Source of the DNA: Dictyobacter alpinus
GTDB taxonomy: Bacteria > Chloroflexota > Ktedonobacteria > Ktedonobacterales > Ktedonobacteraceae
Direction: 5' to 3'
NCBI RefSeq assembly: GCF_003967575.1
Contig: NZ_BIFT01000001.1
Span: forward strand, 2,232,001-2,296,000
Length of the DNA stretch: 64,000 bases
Positions 43,875 through 52,198 of this stretch are shown here, one piece after another. Under the pieces are notes generated by a model. It had not been told where the DNA came from and ran no database searches. It was given only the letters and a program-made list of their open reading frames with translations. Position 1 is the stretch's first letter, and the number at the start of each line of letters is the position of its first letter. A program made the translations under genes and the position numbers.

Positions 43875-44459
43875 TTACACCCTCCCGGCCCGCCAACGGG
43901 CCACGTCATCACAGACGGCTTGAATATAGGCTTGCTCATCATTATTGTCGCCAGATGGAGCGTATTTGGGAATAATGGTGGTCACGGTGTCCCGACCATC
44001 ATCAACGTAAACATGTTTGATCAAATTGAACCAATCTTCAGCCCCCAGGATCCAGCTCGCATACGCGCGATAACCGCCGCTCGGATCGCAGGTCCAGCCG
44101 GCGGTACAGCGAATATTGCCCAGGCTATGCGTGGTCGCCGCCACACCACGAAGTCCAAACGAGCTTTCATGATGGAAGAAGGCCAGCGCATACACCGGAT
44201 CGATGCCCGTCTCTATCCCAAGCTCATAAAGGCTTGCACCTAACCCCTTTGCTGGTGAGCCTGCTTGATCAAGCACCTTATCCATAAAAGCAGCGGACAC
44301 ACTGGGACGGCCAAGAATACGATCAGAGGTGAGAGAAGTCGTCTGGGTGAGAAGAGGAGCCGATGTCACGGCTTTTGATGACTGCATGGAACCTAATACG
44401 AGGTATCCAACGATCGCCACCAGACCAAGAAACAAGAGAGTCGAACCAAATGAACGCAT
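43875..44459 (-). CDS. Membrane-anchored lysozyme/glucosaminidase-like lytic enzyme
   Basis: 194 residues: one N-terminal membrane anchor (TLLFLGLVAIVGYLVLGS) and a spacer. Then a lysozyme-like domain from about 80: IDPVYALAFFHHESSFGLRG has the catalytic-type Glu after paired His, then SLGNIRC and YRAYASWILGAEDWFNLI. Such enzymes open peptidoglycan locally for secretion or conjugation machines. GGAGG stands just before ATG 44459; the longer frame to 44633 lacks support. It leads a run of overlapping small genes. Confidence 0.82.
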   Translation of the reverse strand: MRSFGSTLLFLGLVAIVGYLVLGSMQSSKAVTSAPLLTQTTSLTSDRILGRPSVSAAFMDKVLDQAGSPAKGLGASLYELGIETGIDPVYALAFFHHESSFGLRGVAATTHSLGNIRCTAGWTCDPSGGYRAYASWILGAEDWFNLIKHVYVDDGRDTVTTIIPKYAPSGDNNDEQAYIQAVCDDVARWRAGRV

Positions 44460-44592
44460 GTGGACCTCCATTTCCACAAGAAAACCCACATGCGGAAAGT
44501 ATGGTATACTCTCGATAAGCATGTGAGTTTTTTTGAACGAACGCACCGCGGTTTCTCTAACTTTTGGCAAAATTGGACAGAGAACCGCGCTT

Positions 44593-44808
44593 TTATTTTT
44601 TTGGCAACAAGGCATAAAAGAAGGGATGTGCAACCAGCCAGGTCACTACCAGGTGATTGAGTTCACTAAAATGAAGCACAACCAGGCCAATACCGACAAT
44701 CCCCAGGAATACCATCAACCAGCTGATGATGTCCTTTTTATTGCCAATGATCAAAAACACAGCGACGATAATGATGATGCTGATCGCACCCAACAAAAGA
44801 GGAGACAT
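44593..44808 (-). CDS. Small two-helix membrane protein (71 aa)
   Basis: AAAGGAT about 7 nt before ATG 44808. Two hydrophobic segments (LLLGAISIIIIVAVFLIIG and ISWLMVFLGIVGIGLVVL) are joined by NKKD, with a short amphipathic end. The size and position fit a VirB2/VirB3-like or TrbC-like accessory, but there is no sequence proof. Confidence 0.65.
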   Translation of the reverse strand: MSPLLLGAISIIIIVAVFLIIGNKKDIISWLMVFLGIVGIGLVVLHFSELNHLVVTWLVAHPFFYALLPKK

Positions 44809-44869
44809 TCTTGATCCTTTCCGCAGGTCTTTCCTGCGTGTACCCTACAAACAATTGAACAAAATGTCG

Positions 44870-45367
44870 TCAGGTGGTAGCCGGAACATGTCCGACCGGT
44901 TTGCCACGGGTATGGGTCGCCAGGGCTCTGGCTCGTGCCCGATAACGCTTGCGGGTCGTGCGTGGAAGATGCTGATTGATCAAGGTTTGCGCGGACTTGA
45001 CGCCACACATATACATCCCTAAGAGCACCTGGCTACCGGTCTTCGTGCGGCGTTGCTCCTCGATATCGGTGATTTCTGCCGGCAGCTCATAGGGCTTGGC
45101 AAAGTTCCCCGCTCGCAGGGAGAGCACCGCCACCGGCAGCACCGTATCATGGTCATAACAGATGACCAGCGAGGGAACCTTTTTAGCGACATGATAGCGC
45201 TTTTCATAGAACTGGAATGAGGTAATGAGCACCACGGCGTTGTAGTGCACGCCATCCATATCAAGAGCATACACACGACCTTTCAGATGGGTAATGTGAG
45301 AAGTGATCGCGTAATTTTCCCGCCTGGCCAGAGCCATTCGCAGGACATCCTTTTCCGTCATCATCAT
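44870..45367 (-). CDS. Hypothetical protein (165 aa)
   Basis: GGAGGAAAC precedes the ATG. A beta-rich N-terminal part (KGRVYALDMDGVHYNAVVLI, VPSLVICYDHDTVLPVAVL) is followed by a highly basic C-terminus (RTTRKRYRARARALATHTRGK), which suggests nucleic-acid or membrane-surface binding. No family is recognised. Confidence 0.65.
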   Translation of the reverse strand: MMMTEKDVLRMALARRENYAITSHITHLKGRVYALDMDGVHYNAVVLITSFQFYEKRYHVAKKVPSLVICYDHDTVLPVAVLSLRAGNFAKPYELPAEITDIEEQRRTKTGSQVLLGMYMCGVKSAQTLINQHLPRTTRKRYRARARALATHTRGKPVGHVPATT

Positions 45368-45385
45368 GGCCGTGTTTCCTCCTTC

Positions 45386-46405
45386 CTAGCGGCGGCCAAA
45401 GCCCCGCTCGTTCTTATCTTCTTCCTTCAAAGATTTTTCCATCTTTTCCAGAATGGAACTCATCACCATGCCCACGGCCTCACCAATCTGCTTGGAAAGG
45501 TCTTCCTGAATCTTGAGCGTTGATTTCATCATCTGCTCGCGCAGTTCTGCGTTTTTATCAGCTTCCTTCGCTGATCGCTCCGCGTCAGCAAGCTCGCCGA
45601 TCATAGCAGCGCGCTTGCGCACACTCTCAATATGCTTCTGGAGTGAGCGGCCTTTAAACATCAGGACGGCACTACAGCCCAGATCGGCAAGAGCCACGGC
45701 AATCACCCGAATCACCATACTCAGTTGCTCAATCGAGCCCTGAGCAATCTGGTTATTATGGGTGATCACCAGATACAGGCCGAATGCTGATGAAGAGTTG
45801 AGCACCAGCCAGATCAGGATCACCATTGCCATGCGGCCAAAGTTCGGTTTCCCACTGGCCATCTCAGCGAAGGCCCGGCCCATCGCTACGGTACAGGCTG
45901 CAATCACACCTTCAATCGTAAAGGCCAGGCCGTACGCAGGTACGGCGTCCATCGTTGGAGTAAAGAACTTGCCGAGATCAGAGCCAATCCAGGCCATGAG
46001 CAGGAACGGCCCCATGTAGCCGATGATCTGAGTAAACCCACCCAACACCCGCTCGCCAACATCCTTATAATCTTCGTCAAATTCAGCCACTTTATCGCGC
46101 ATCTTCTCGATGGTACTGCGCTCATCTGGCTTGATCTTCTCGCCACCATCATAAGGCTGACGCGGTGGTGGAGGCATCTGGGACGTTCTGCCAGGCCTGC
46201 CATACCCAAAGGCAAATCCTTCAAAGGAATGTACAAATCTACGCAGAAAATTATCACGAGGTTCAGGCTGCAGCGAGACCTGGCCAGCTGATGGTATTGG
46301 TCCGGTAGTTGGCTCTGAAGCTGCTTCCTGGTTCTCATATGCGCCGTAGAGATTAGGATCAGGTGGAGGTGGAATAAGCGATCCTTCGTATTCATTCAAT
46401 GGCAT
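45386..46405 (-). CDS. Four-helix membrane protein with coiled-coil tail
   Basis: 339 residues: a Pro-rich N-terminus (IPPPPDPNLYGAYENQ), then four membrane segments between about 120 and 250 (IIGYMGPFLLMAWIGSDL, YGLAFTIEGVIAACTVAMG, MAMVILIWLVLNSSSAFGLYL, IRVIAVALADLGCSAVLMF). A long charged coiled coil follows (RKRAAMIGELADAERSAKEADKN ... EKMEKSLKEEDKN, split here). It sits with the lytic enzyme and small membrane proteins and may be part of an element-encoded membrane complex; the family is unknown. GAGGAAT precedes the ATG. Confidence 0.75.
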   Translation of the reverse strand: MPLNEYEGSLIPPPPDPNLYGAYENQEAASEPTTGPIPSAGQVSLQPEPRDNFLRRFVHSFEGFAFGYGRPGRTSQMPPPPRQPYDGGEKIKPDERSTIEKMRDKVAEFDEDYKDVGERVLGGFTQIIGYMGPFLLMAWIGSDLGKFFTPTMDAVPAYGLAFTIEGVIAACTVAMGRAFAEMASGKPNFGRMAMVILIWLVLNSSSAFGLYLVITHNNQIAQGSIEQLSMVIRVIAVALADLGCSAVLMFKGRSLQKHIESVRKRAAMIGELADAERSAKEADKNAELREQMMKSTLKIQEDLSKQIGEAVGMVMSSILEKMEKSLKEEDKNERGFGRR

Positions 46406-46463
46406 AGATATTCCTCACTTTCATTTCGTGGGCCTCCTTTATCATTTCGTGGTCATATCAAAC

Positions 46464-46613
46464 GATTAATGATCAATTGCCCATTAATCATCAAAACAAG
46501 GCAAAGAAAAAGCATAAATCTCGCTCACACGGCCCATGACTGGCCCATGACTGGCCCACGAATGTCCACGACTGGCCCACGCGATCGTGGGCCCCCCACG
46601 CGATTTATGCTTT
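46464..46613. repeat. Nested inverted and direct repeats (possible origin, partition or control site)
   Basis: GATTAATG (46464-46471) and CATTAATC (46482-46489) form one inverted repeat. AAAGCATAAATC (46509-46520) and GATTTATGCTTT (46602-46613) form a second, which encloses direct repeats of TGGCCCATGAC/TGGCCCACG (four to five copies) and the hairpin GGCCCACG-CGAT-CGTGGGCC (46574-46593). There is no T run. The arrangement recalls iteron or centromere-like sites. Confidence 0.6.
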
Positions 46614-46625
46614 GTTCACCATGAA

Positions 46626-46922
46626 TTAGGGTTCGGGTGTCGTCCCTTGTTTCCCTTTGGCCTCCTTCTTTAAGCGCTTTTCTTCTTTGCGCAGGTAGGC
46701 AAGATTCTCACGCTTGAAACGTTTCTTGATCCGATCAATTTCGGGATCGACGGTTGCCATCAACATGGTGTACTGCTGGAGCAGATAAATACGACCATCC
46801 TGGCGAGCTTTATGCGCATAATCTTCCAGCTGTTTACTCAGCTGCTCCAGGTCTTCCAGGTCTTCTTCACGTACAAATGTCGCCAGTTGAGCGGCATTTT
46901 TCGCAGACAATTCATCAGCCAT
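46626..46922 (-). CDS. Small charged coiled-coil protein (98 aa)
   Basis: ATG 46922 with AAAAGGAG about 12 nt upstream. It is almost wholly helical and charged (REEDLEDLEQLSKQLEDYA, then RIKKRFKRENLAYLRKEEK), acidic in front and basic at the end. It neighbours the repeat block at 46464-46613, so a DNA-binding or partition role is conceivable but unproven. Confidence 0.65.
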   Translation of the reverse strand: MADELSAKNAAQLATFVREEDLEDLEQLSKQLEDYAHKARQDGRIYLLQQYTMLMATVDPEIDRIKKRFKRENLAYLRKEEKRLKKEAKGKQGTTPEP

Positions 46923-47364
46923 CGTAGAAAGGGTCTCCTTTTGATGAAGATACAAACCAAAGCGCAAGTGCTAAGGCTCAATGCTGCCAATTCCAGGATG
47001 AAATTGGCAGGATCAACCTTCACAGGTCGCAATTGAGAAATACCGAAGAAGGGTGGAGTGACGTTCCGTCTCATCGCTTCTTTTGCAATCCACCATCTGT
47101 CACATGGCTTCATACATATCCCTGTTACTCACCGCATATCCATCGACCGAGCAACTGCTCGACTAGCTGTATGGTTTCTGCCACTTACCACCAAAAAGAC
47201 ACACCTCCTTTCATATCTGGTGGAAGTTTGACCCTTCCCATACTTTCAAGGCAACTCTTCAAGAACATTTCCTTAAAGAGCGGACCAGGGCACCCTTAGC
47301 TATATGGGGAGCGGAACATACCCGCTTGATCCTCTTGTTAATGTACTGTCCAGTGAAATATCAC
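46923..47364. other. Gene-free region between divergent units
   Basis: No supported gene. A short hydrophobic frame on the minus strand (47083-46838) overlaps the coiled-coil gene and lacks a ribosome binding site. The right part leads into the operators of the GntR operon; a single half-site-like ACTTACCACC occurs near 47184. Confidence 0.5.
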
Positions 47365-47490
47365 TGGTACGGTCCAATAATACCCTGAAATTCAGCAAAA
47401 GTCAACACTGGTACGTACCAAAACAAGCCATTTTAATGGTGATTTGAGAAAAGGTGTGTTAAACTGTGACTAATCTGTGGTACTTACCAC
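47365..47490 (+). promoter_or_regulatory. Three palindromic operators of the GntR operon
   Basis: TGGTACGGTCCA (47365-47376), TGGTACGTACCA (47409-47420, perfect palindrome) and GTGGTACTTACCAC (47477-47490, perfect 6-bp arms). They share TGGTAC-n-TACCA, which is the form of HutC/UTRA-type GntR operators. The last lies 27 bp before the start codon of the GntR gene, where binding would block transcription. Confidence 0.75.
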
Positions 47491-47516
47491 GATAAACGGA
47501 GGAGTGTCATTTAGAG

Positions 47517-48302
47517 ATGCCAAAGGAAAAAGATACAAAGATTGATGAGGTGGTAGCAGAACTACTAAGTCGTATTGAGCGAGGGATATACACTGCTGGC
47601 CAGCGTCTTCCATCTGAGCGAGAGCTTACTGAAGAATTAAATGTAAGCAGGGCAACAATAAGAGGTGCCCTCTCAAGGCTCCAGGCAGAAAATGCGATTG
47701 ATATTGTACCAAGAGGTGGGGTTTTTATACGTACACCGAGCGCAAAAGTTGTTATAGGCCCAAATTCACCATTCTCAATCAAAGCTCCTGCACTTGAATT
47801 AAAGAGAGCTGGATCTTTCATACGAGCGATGGAAGCACAAGGACGTCAAACACTGGTGCGTTTCATTGAACCGTCATCTATCATACCAGCTGGTGATGAA
47901 CTTGGTGAAAAAATGCAAACCACACCAGATACAAAAGTGCTACGGCGCTACAGGGTTCACATTGTAGATAAAGTGCCATATCGTATTCTAGATAGCTACT
48001 ATTTAGCCTCTCTATTGGGTGATTTACTAGGAAAAGATGAAGGTTACATACCATTGTTCAAATGGTTGCGCGAACACACAGGCCTGACGCCAGTCAAAGC
48101 CTTTGAAAAATTAGAACTGCGTCAGCCCTCTGCTGAGGAAGCAAACCTTCTTAATATTCCGAGATCTCAACCAGTAACTGACATGGATCGCTGGGTATGG
48201 GCTAGTGATGGAACTTTATTTGAATATAGCCATATCATTGCAAATGCAGCGCTCCACGAATATACCTATTCATATGACATTGAAGAGGAGGCCAGTCGAT
48301 GA
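47517..48302 (+). CDS. GntR-family regulator with UTRA ligand-binding domain
   Basis: 261 residues. A winged helix at 5-75 (LLSRIERGIYTAGQRLPSER, LNVSRATIRGALSRLQAEN) is followed by a UTRA domain (about 95-255) with VLRRYRVHIVDKVPYRILDSYY and the family C-terminal pattern (MDRWVWASDGTLFEYSH). It is likely to repress its own operon through the three upstream palindromes and to be released by a small ligand. The ribosome binding site GGAGGAG stands about 11 nt before the ATG. The stop overlaps the next start (ATGA), so regulator and IspF-like protein are translationally coupled. Confidence 0.92.
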   Translation: MPKEKDTKIDEVVAELLSRIERGIYTAGQRLPSERELTEELNVSRATIRGALSRLQAENAIDIVPRGGVFIRTPSAKVVIGPNSPFSIKAPALELKRAGSFIRAMEAQGRQTLVRFIEPSSIIPAGDELGEKMQTTPDTKVLRRYRVHIVDKVPYRILDSYYLASLLGDLLGKDEGYIPLFKWLREHTGLTPVKAFEKLELRQPSAEEANLLNIPRSQPVTDMDRWVWASDGTLFEYSHIIANAALHEYTYSYDIEEEASR

Positions 48303-48850
48303 CTACCATTGATGAAGCAACGAAAAACCAAATAGCACATGAAGTTGCCTTACTACTGGCAAAAAAACAACGCCTCTCATTTGCATCAGACTTTCATGCA
48401 TTTACTGAGGGTCGTCAACTGGTACTGGCTGGTGTATCATTTGAGAACTTTTCTAAAGGGCCAAACACGAAAAGAAGTGATGGCGACGTAGTTGCTCATG
48501 CTCTGGTCATGGCTCTGGCGGGTGCTACGAATACAGGTGATATTGATGACTGGTTTCCAGATCAAGGAGAGACAGGAGTCAGGTCAATCGAATATCTACC
48601 TGAGATTAGACAACGATTGATTGAAGCCAAAAAGCTCATTGTGAGCAATGTCGATGTCACCATATTGTGCGGCGAACAGCCACGAATGAAAAAGCGAATA
48701 GCAGAAATGCAGCGTAACATAGCTGAAGGTCTGGGCATAAGTACTGACCTGGTGCATGTAAAAGTTAGCAGCATGGATGGAAATGACGAAGTAGCACAGC
48801 TAAAGGGGATCGAGGCGCGAGTAATCGTCAGCCTTTGGGAAGGGCTTTAG
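48299..48850 (+). CDS. IspF (MECDP synthase) homologue with altered substrate loop
   Basis: 183 residues with clear similarity to 2-C-methyl-D-erythritol 2,4-cyclodiphosphate synthase. FASDFHAFTEGRQLVLAGV matches GxDxHxFxxG with metal ligands D31 and H33. RSDGDVVAHALVMALAGAT gives the third ligand H67. GDIDDWFPD, SNVDVTILCGEQPRM and VHVKVSS follow family order. Two sites differ from IspF: the cytidine/phosphate loop QxPKM reads EQPRM, and the ATTTExLGFxGRGEGIA region reads VSSMDGNDEVAQLKGIEA. About 25 extra residues precede the domain. It is thus probably a metal-dependent cyclase or lyase on a different phosphorylated substrate, not the housekeeping enzyme. Confidence 0.85.
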   Translation: MTTIDEATKNQIAHEVALLLAKKQRLSFASDFHAFTEGRQLVLAGVSFENFSKGPNTKRSDGDVVAHALVMALAGATNTGDIDDWFPDQGETGVRSIEYLPEIRQRLIEAKKLIVSNVDVTILCGEQPRMKKRIAEMQRNIAEGLGISTDLVHVKVSSMDGNDEVAQLKGIEARVIVSLWEGL

Positions 48851-48851
48851 A

Positions 48852-49409
48852 ATGGACATTCAAAATTGGGCAAAAGAGCTAGCAGAATCACTACTGCCAC
48901 CATTGGGGAACCGCTGGCTCCATGTTCAAGGGGTTGTTGAAAGGGCAAAGTGGGTGGGTGAGATTTTTCACGAAGAAGACAAAAAGCTCTTGATAGCGGC
49001 TGCGTATTTACATGATATTGGCTATGCACCACAGCTCCAAAAGACAAGCTTCCACCCACTGGATGGAGCCTGGTATTTATATTCTTGCAACCAGGACAGG
49101 TTAGCATCTTTAGTTGCTTATCACTCTGAGTCAACATTTGAAGCAGAACTTAGAGGGCTTTTACCAGAGCTGGAAAAAATCCCTCGTGAACACTCTCTCA
49201 TTGCAGAAGCTTTGACTTATTGTGATATGACAACAAGGGGAGACGGCACCCAGGTATCTTTTTCCGAGAGATTGGAAGATATATTTAGCCGCTACGATAG
49301 TGATGACATTGTCTATAAAGCCATCACAGCTGCCACTCCAGCATTAAGATCAGACGTTGAACACACAGAGCAAGCTCTTAACCAAAAAGGGCTTATCATA
49401 AAAATTTAA
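48852..49409 (+). CDS. HD-domain phosphohydrolase-like protein
   Basis: 185 residues. HD-domain ligands are visible: H24 in RWLHVQGVVERA, H54-D55 in AYLHDIGYAP and H68 in FHPLDGAWYL, followed by ASLVAYHSES and a conserved acidic pair in EALTYCDMTTRGDGT. Such proteins cleave phosphate esters of nucleotides or other phosphorylated small molecules. The ATG lies one base after the IspF-like stop, so both products are made together, which hints at sequential or opposing steps on one metabolite. A strong terminator follows. Confidence 0.88.
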   Translation: MDIQNWAKELAESLLPPLGNRWLHVQGVVERAKWVGEIFHEEDKKLLIAAAYLHDIGYAPQLQKTSFHPLDGAWYLYSCNQDRLASLVAYHSESTFEAELRGLLPELEKIPREHSLIAEALTYCDMTTRGDGTQVSFSERLEDIFSRYDSDDIVYKAITAATPALRSDVEHTEQALNQKGLIIKI

Positions 49410-49438
49410 GTAAGAAGGGTATCCCTTCCCAATAAGCC

Positions 49439-49495
49439 AAAGACAAAAAAGAGGTGAATTGAGAAAATCAATTCACCTCTTTTTTGTCTTTTTAA
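49439..49495 (+). terminator. Strong terminator of the GntR-IspF-HD operon
   Basis: A 24-bp perfect stem (49439-49462 with 49468-49491), loop GAAAA, followed by TTTAA. A runs on one arm and T on the other make it bidirectional, which isolates the operon from the CRISPR array to the right. Confidence 0.9.
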
Positions 49496-49725
49496 CCTCA
49501 AATGAAGCAACACACCGTTTTGTCAATGAATTGCTGGTGTGGTGATTCGTAAGAATCTTCCTTCAATCTCCAACGAGATGCTTCGGCCTTTCAGCCACGA
49601 CAGCAGATGCTGTAGAGGGTGCTCTTATTGTAGTTTCAATCTCTAACGAGATGCTTTGGCCTTTCAGCCAAGAAATGGCCTCCCAGTGGTACCGCGAGTA
49701 CCAGATTGTTTCAATCTCTAACGAG

Positions 49726-51341
49726 GAGGGGTGCAAGTAATTCATTTATTGAAAACGTTCTTTTCCTCGATCAAAGATCGGATCAGATTCTCAAAAAACG
49801 AGAGCAAGTAATTCATTTGTCGATTTTTCGAAAACAATCGATATACAATCGTCGTTCACTTCGATAAAAACAAGAGCAAGTAATTCATTTGTCGAACCCT
49901 TCCTCCTTTTCTACCCAAAAGTCTCTGTTGCTTGACTGAAGGGAAGCTCCTTTTGCAGAGTATTCATAACACAATTCCACCCAGAAAAGGAGTTCTCCGT
50001 TATGATACCTTCATCTTCTCTTTTTGACCAGTCTACCATGATCACTCTCATCGAACAGGATCCCGTTGTCCAGGACTATCGTGCCTTTTTTTCTTTGCTC
50101 GATTGGTCTCTCGTCGACACGTGGGAACAGCAACGATCATCTCGCGGGCGACCACTCACCCATCCAACGAGTGCCTATCTCAAAGCGTTCCTTCTCCGTC
50201 TGCGAGAAGGATTGATCTATTCAACGCAACTCCGGTCTTTTTTGCTCAAACATCCGCTTCTCATCATTGATTTCAACTTTGAGCTCGTCTACGATCCTTG
50301 CGCTCCCTATGGTTTCGACGCCGAAAAGACGCTTCCTTGCCGCTACTGGTTTGGAGAAAAGCTTCGTACACTGGATCCAGCGCTTCTCCAAGATGTGTTG
50401 CACGCCACCGTCTCTGCACTCCAAGCCGAGATTCCTGGACTCGGCGAGACCGTGGCCTTCGATGTGAAGCACTTGTATGCCTGGGTGAAAGAAAACAACA
50501 TGCGTGCCTACGTCTCCGAGCGCTTCAACAAAGATCAGGTCCTGGCTGGAGATCCTGATTGTAAGCTCGGCGTCAAGCGCAGCACCAATCAAGAACAACC
50601 GGATGGTTCCACCAAAGAAAAGAAAGAGCTGCTCTGGGGCTATGGATCTGGAGTGGCGGCGGCCACCACATCCGACTATGGAGATGTGGTCCTTGCCGAA
50701 TATACGCAGCCCTTCAATGAAGCAGATGTGACCTATTTTCTCCCACTCTACCAGCAGTGTGCCCTGGCACTTCACCAATTTCCAACCCATATCACAGCTG
50801 ATGCTGCTTTTGATGCTTGGTATGTGTATCAACGTGCCACCATCCATGGTGGTATCGCCGCAGTTCCGCTCAATCAGCATGGGCATCTCATCTATGAACG
50901 TGCCTCAGATGGGGTCCCACTGTGCCCGAAAAAGCTGAGGATGCATCCAACTACTCAATTCAATCATACTTATGGCTATCGATCGCAACGCTTCCGTTGC
51001 CCTCTACTGTTCCCTCAACCAACGGGAACTCCCTGTGATCACGCACAATTTGCCAAGGGCAAAGGCTGTGTCAAGGATGTCAACTGGGAACAAGGAGCAA
51101 GAATGCGCATCTCACTTGATCGCACGAGCCCTCTTTTCAAGAGCATCTACACGCAACGCACGAGTTGTGAACGTATCAATAGCCAGGCGAAGGAGCTTGG
51201 AATCGAGCATCCTAGAGTGCACAATGGCCGCTCCGTTGCCAATCTCAACACATTAATCTATGTGATTATTAATGTACGTGCTCTCAGTCGAGCCATTTCG
51301 ATCAACAGAGGACTTCTACAAATGAATTAGTTGCACCCCTC
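49726..51341 (+). mobile_element. Insertion sequence (1616 bp) inside a CRISPR repeat
   Basis: Terminal inverted repeats of 22 bp with one mismatch start GAGGGGTGCAA on the left and end TTGCACCCCTC on the right. The target duplication TAACGAG (7 bp) lies at 49719-49725 and 51342-51348, and joining the flanks restores the CRISPR repeat. The motif GCAAGTAATTCATTT occurs three times at the left end (49733, 49804, 49875), as expected of transposase-binding sites. One transposase gene fills the rest. Confidence 0.92.
50002..51330 (+). CDS. DDE transposase (IS1182/IS4-like)
   Basis: 442 residues. Putative catalytic acidic residues: D in TVAFDVKHLYAWVKEN (about 153), D in ITADAAFDAWYVY (about 270), and E in RTSCERINSQAKELG (about 396), which has the YREK-like spacing R-x3-E-R-x6-K. 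A central Lys/Gly-rich part and C-terminal NLNTLIYVIINVRALSRA complete the domain. Family placement between IS1182 and IS4 is tentative. The gene is intact, so the IS may be active. The stop lies inside the right inverted repeat region. Confidence 0.88.
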   Translation: MIPSSSLFDQSTMITLIEQDPVVQDYRAFFSLLDWSLVDTWEQQRSSRGRPLTHPTSAYLKAFLLRLREGLIYSTQLRSFLLKHPLLIIDFNFELVYDPCAPYGFDAEKTLPCRYWFGEKLRTLDPALLQDVLHATVSALQAEIPGLGETVAFDVKHLYAWVKENNMRAYVSERFNKDQVLAGDPDCKLGVKRSTNQEQPDGSTKEKKELLWGYGSGVAAATTSDYGDVVLAEYTQPFNEADVTYFLPLYQQCALALHQFPTHITADAAFDAWYVYQRATIHGGIAAVPLNQHGHLIYERASDGVPLCPKKLRMHPTTQFNHTYGYRSQRFRCPLLFPQPTGTPCDHAQFAKGKGCVKDVNWEQGARMRISLDRTSPLFKSIYTQRTSCERINSQAKELGIEHPRVHNGRSVANLNTLIYVIINVRALSRAISINRGLLQMN

Positions 51342-51808
51342 TAACGAGATGCTTTGGCCTTTCAGCCATCGAAAATGAAGAACCTCGATCGTCCAAAATT
51401 TCCGTTTCAATCTCTAACGAGATGCTTTGGCCTTTCAGCCTTCGGGACAAGAGGCAACCACAGCAGCAGTGTAGCCGTTTCAATCTCTAACGAGATGCTT
51501 TGGCCTTTCAGCCTTCGGGACAAGAGGCAACCACAGCAGCAGTGTAGCCGTTTCAATCTCTAACGAGATGCTTTGGCCTTTCAGCCGGGAGGAGATGTTA
51601 TGTTTCGCAAACAGAATTTATGTTGTTTCAATCTCTAACGAGATGCTTTGGCCTTTCAGCCCTTCTTGCTGGACGAGGTTCATAATGTGGCGGATCGTTT
51701 CAATCTCTAACGAGATGCTTTGGCCTTTCAGCCTCTGCCACCACAAAAGTCAACGCAGGGAGCAACGTCATGTTTCAATCTCTAACGAGATGCTTTGGCC
51801 TTTCAGCC

Positions 51809-52198
51809 TGCTATGCTCATAGTATAGCATGGGAAGCCATGCGAAACAAGCATTTGCGAGGCACGCGTTTTTTGGGCGTATTTTTTGCATCAACAAGAGG
51901 TCAATGAAGATGTATTTTGCGCTCACGCCGCTTTTGGAGCTACGCGAGGCATCGTGCTCAGAGAAATGGTCAATGCGTGCCTCGCAGAACGCTGGCAAGT
52001 TTATAAAATCAGCACCTTTGAACAACTGACCACTACTGGTCACGCTTCGCGCTACATCTCACTCGTCACCTCAAAACCTGCTCGGTCTTAGCACTTACTA
52101 CCACCTATATATCTTCTTTAAGGATGAGCAAAATGCACGTTAGCCCAGCACAAAACGTTGCTTGAACTCATAAGATCATAAGAAGAAACTGATGAAAG
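51809..52198. other. Possible leader of CRISPR array 1 with a gene fragment
   Basis: The region after the last repeat should be the leader if the array is read on the minus strand. A plus-strand frame (51885-52091) encodes protein-like sequence (HAAFGATRGIVLREMVNACL, WQVYKISTFEQL) but starts only at TTG without a ribosome binding site; it could be the 3' remnant of a gene. Nothing else is seen. Confidence 0.4.

Larger units (their letters stand above)
49560..51808 (-). CRISPR. CRISPR array 1, 37-nt repeats, split by an insertion sequence
   Basis: The plus-strand repeat is GTTTCAATCTCTAACGAG then ATGCTTTGGCCTTTCAGCC. Copies: a degenerate one at 49560-49596, 49633-49669, one split by the IS (49708-49725 plus 51349-51367, target duplication 51342-51348), 51404-51440, 51477-51513, 51550-51586, 51625-51661, 51697-51733 and 51772-51808. 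Spacers are 35-38 nt. Spacers 51441-51476 and 51514-51549 are identical. On the minus strand repeats end in ATTGAAAC, and the degenerate copy is at the 49.56-kb end, so the leader should be to the right (51809 on) and transcription toward lower coordinates. No cas gene is in the window. Confidence 0.93.

Noticed and set aside
46838..47083. Small membrane-protein gene upstream of the coiled-coil gene
   Set aside because: It overlaps a better-supported gene by over 80 bases and lacks a ribosome binding site, although it has one hydrophobic stretch.
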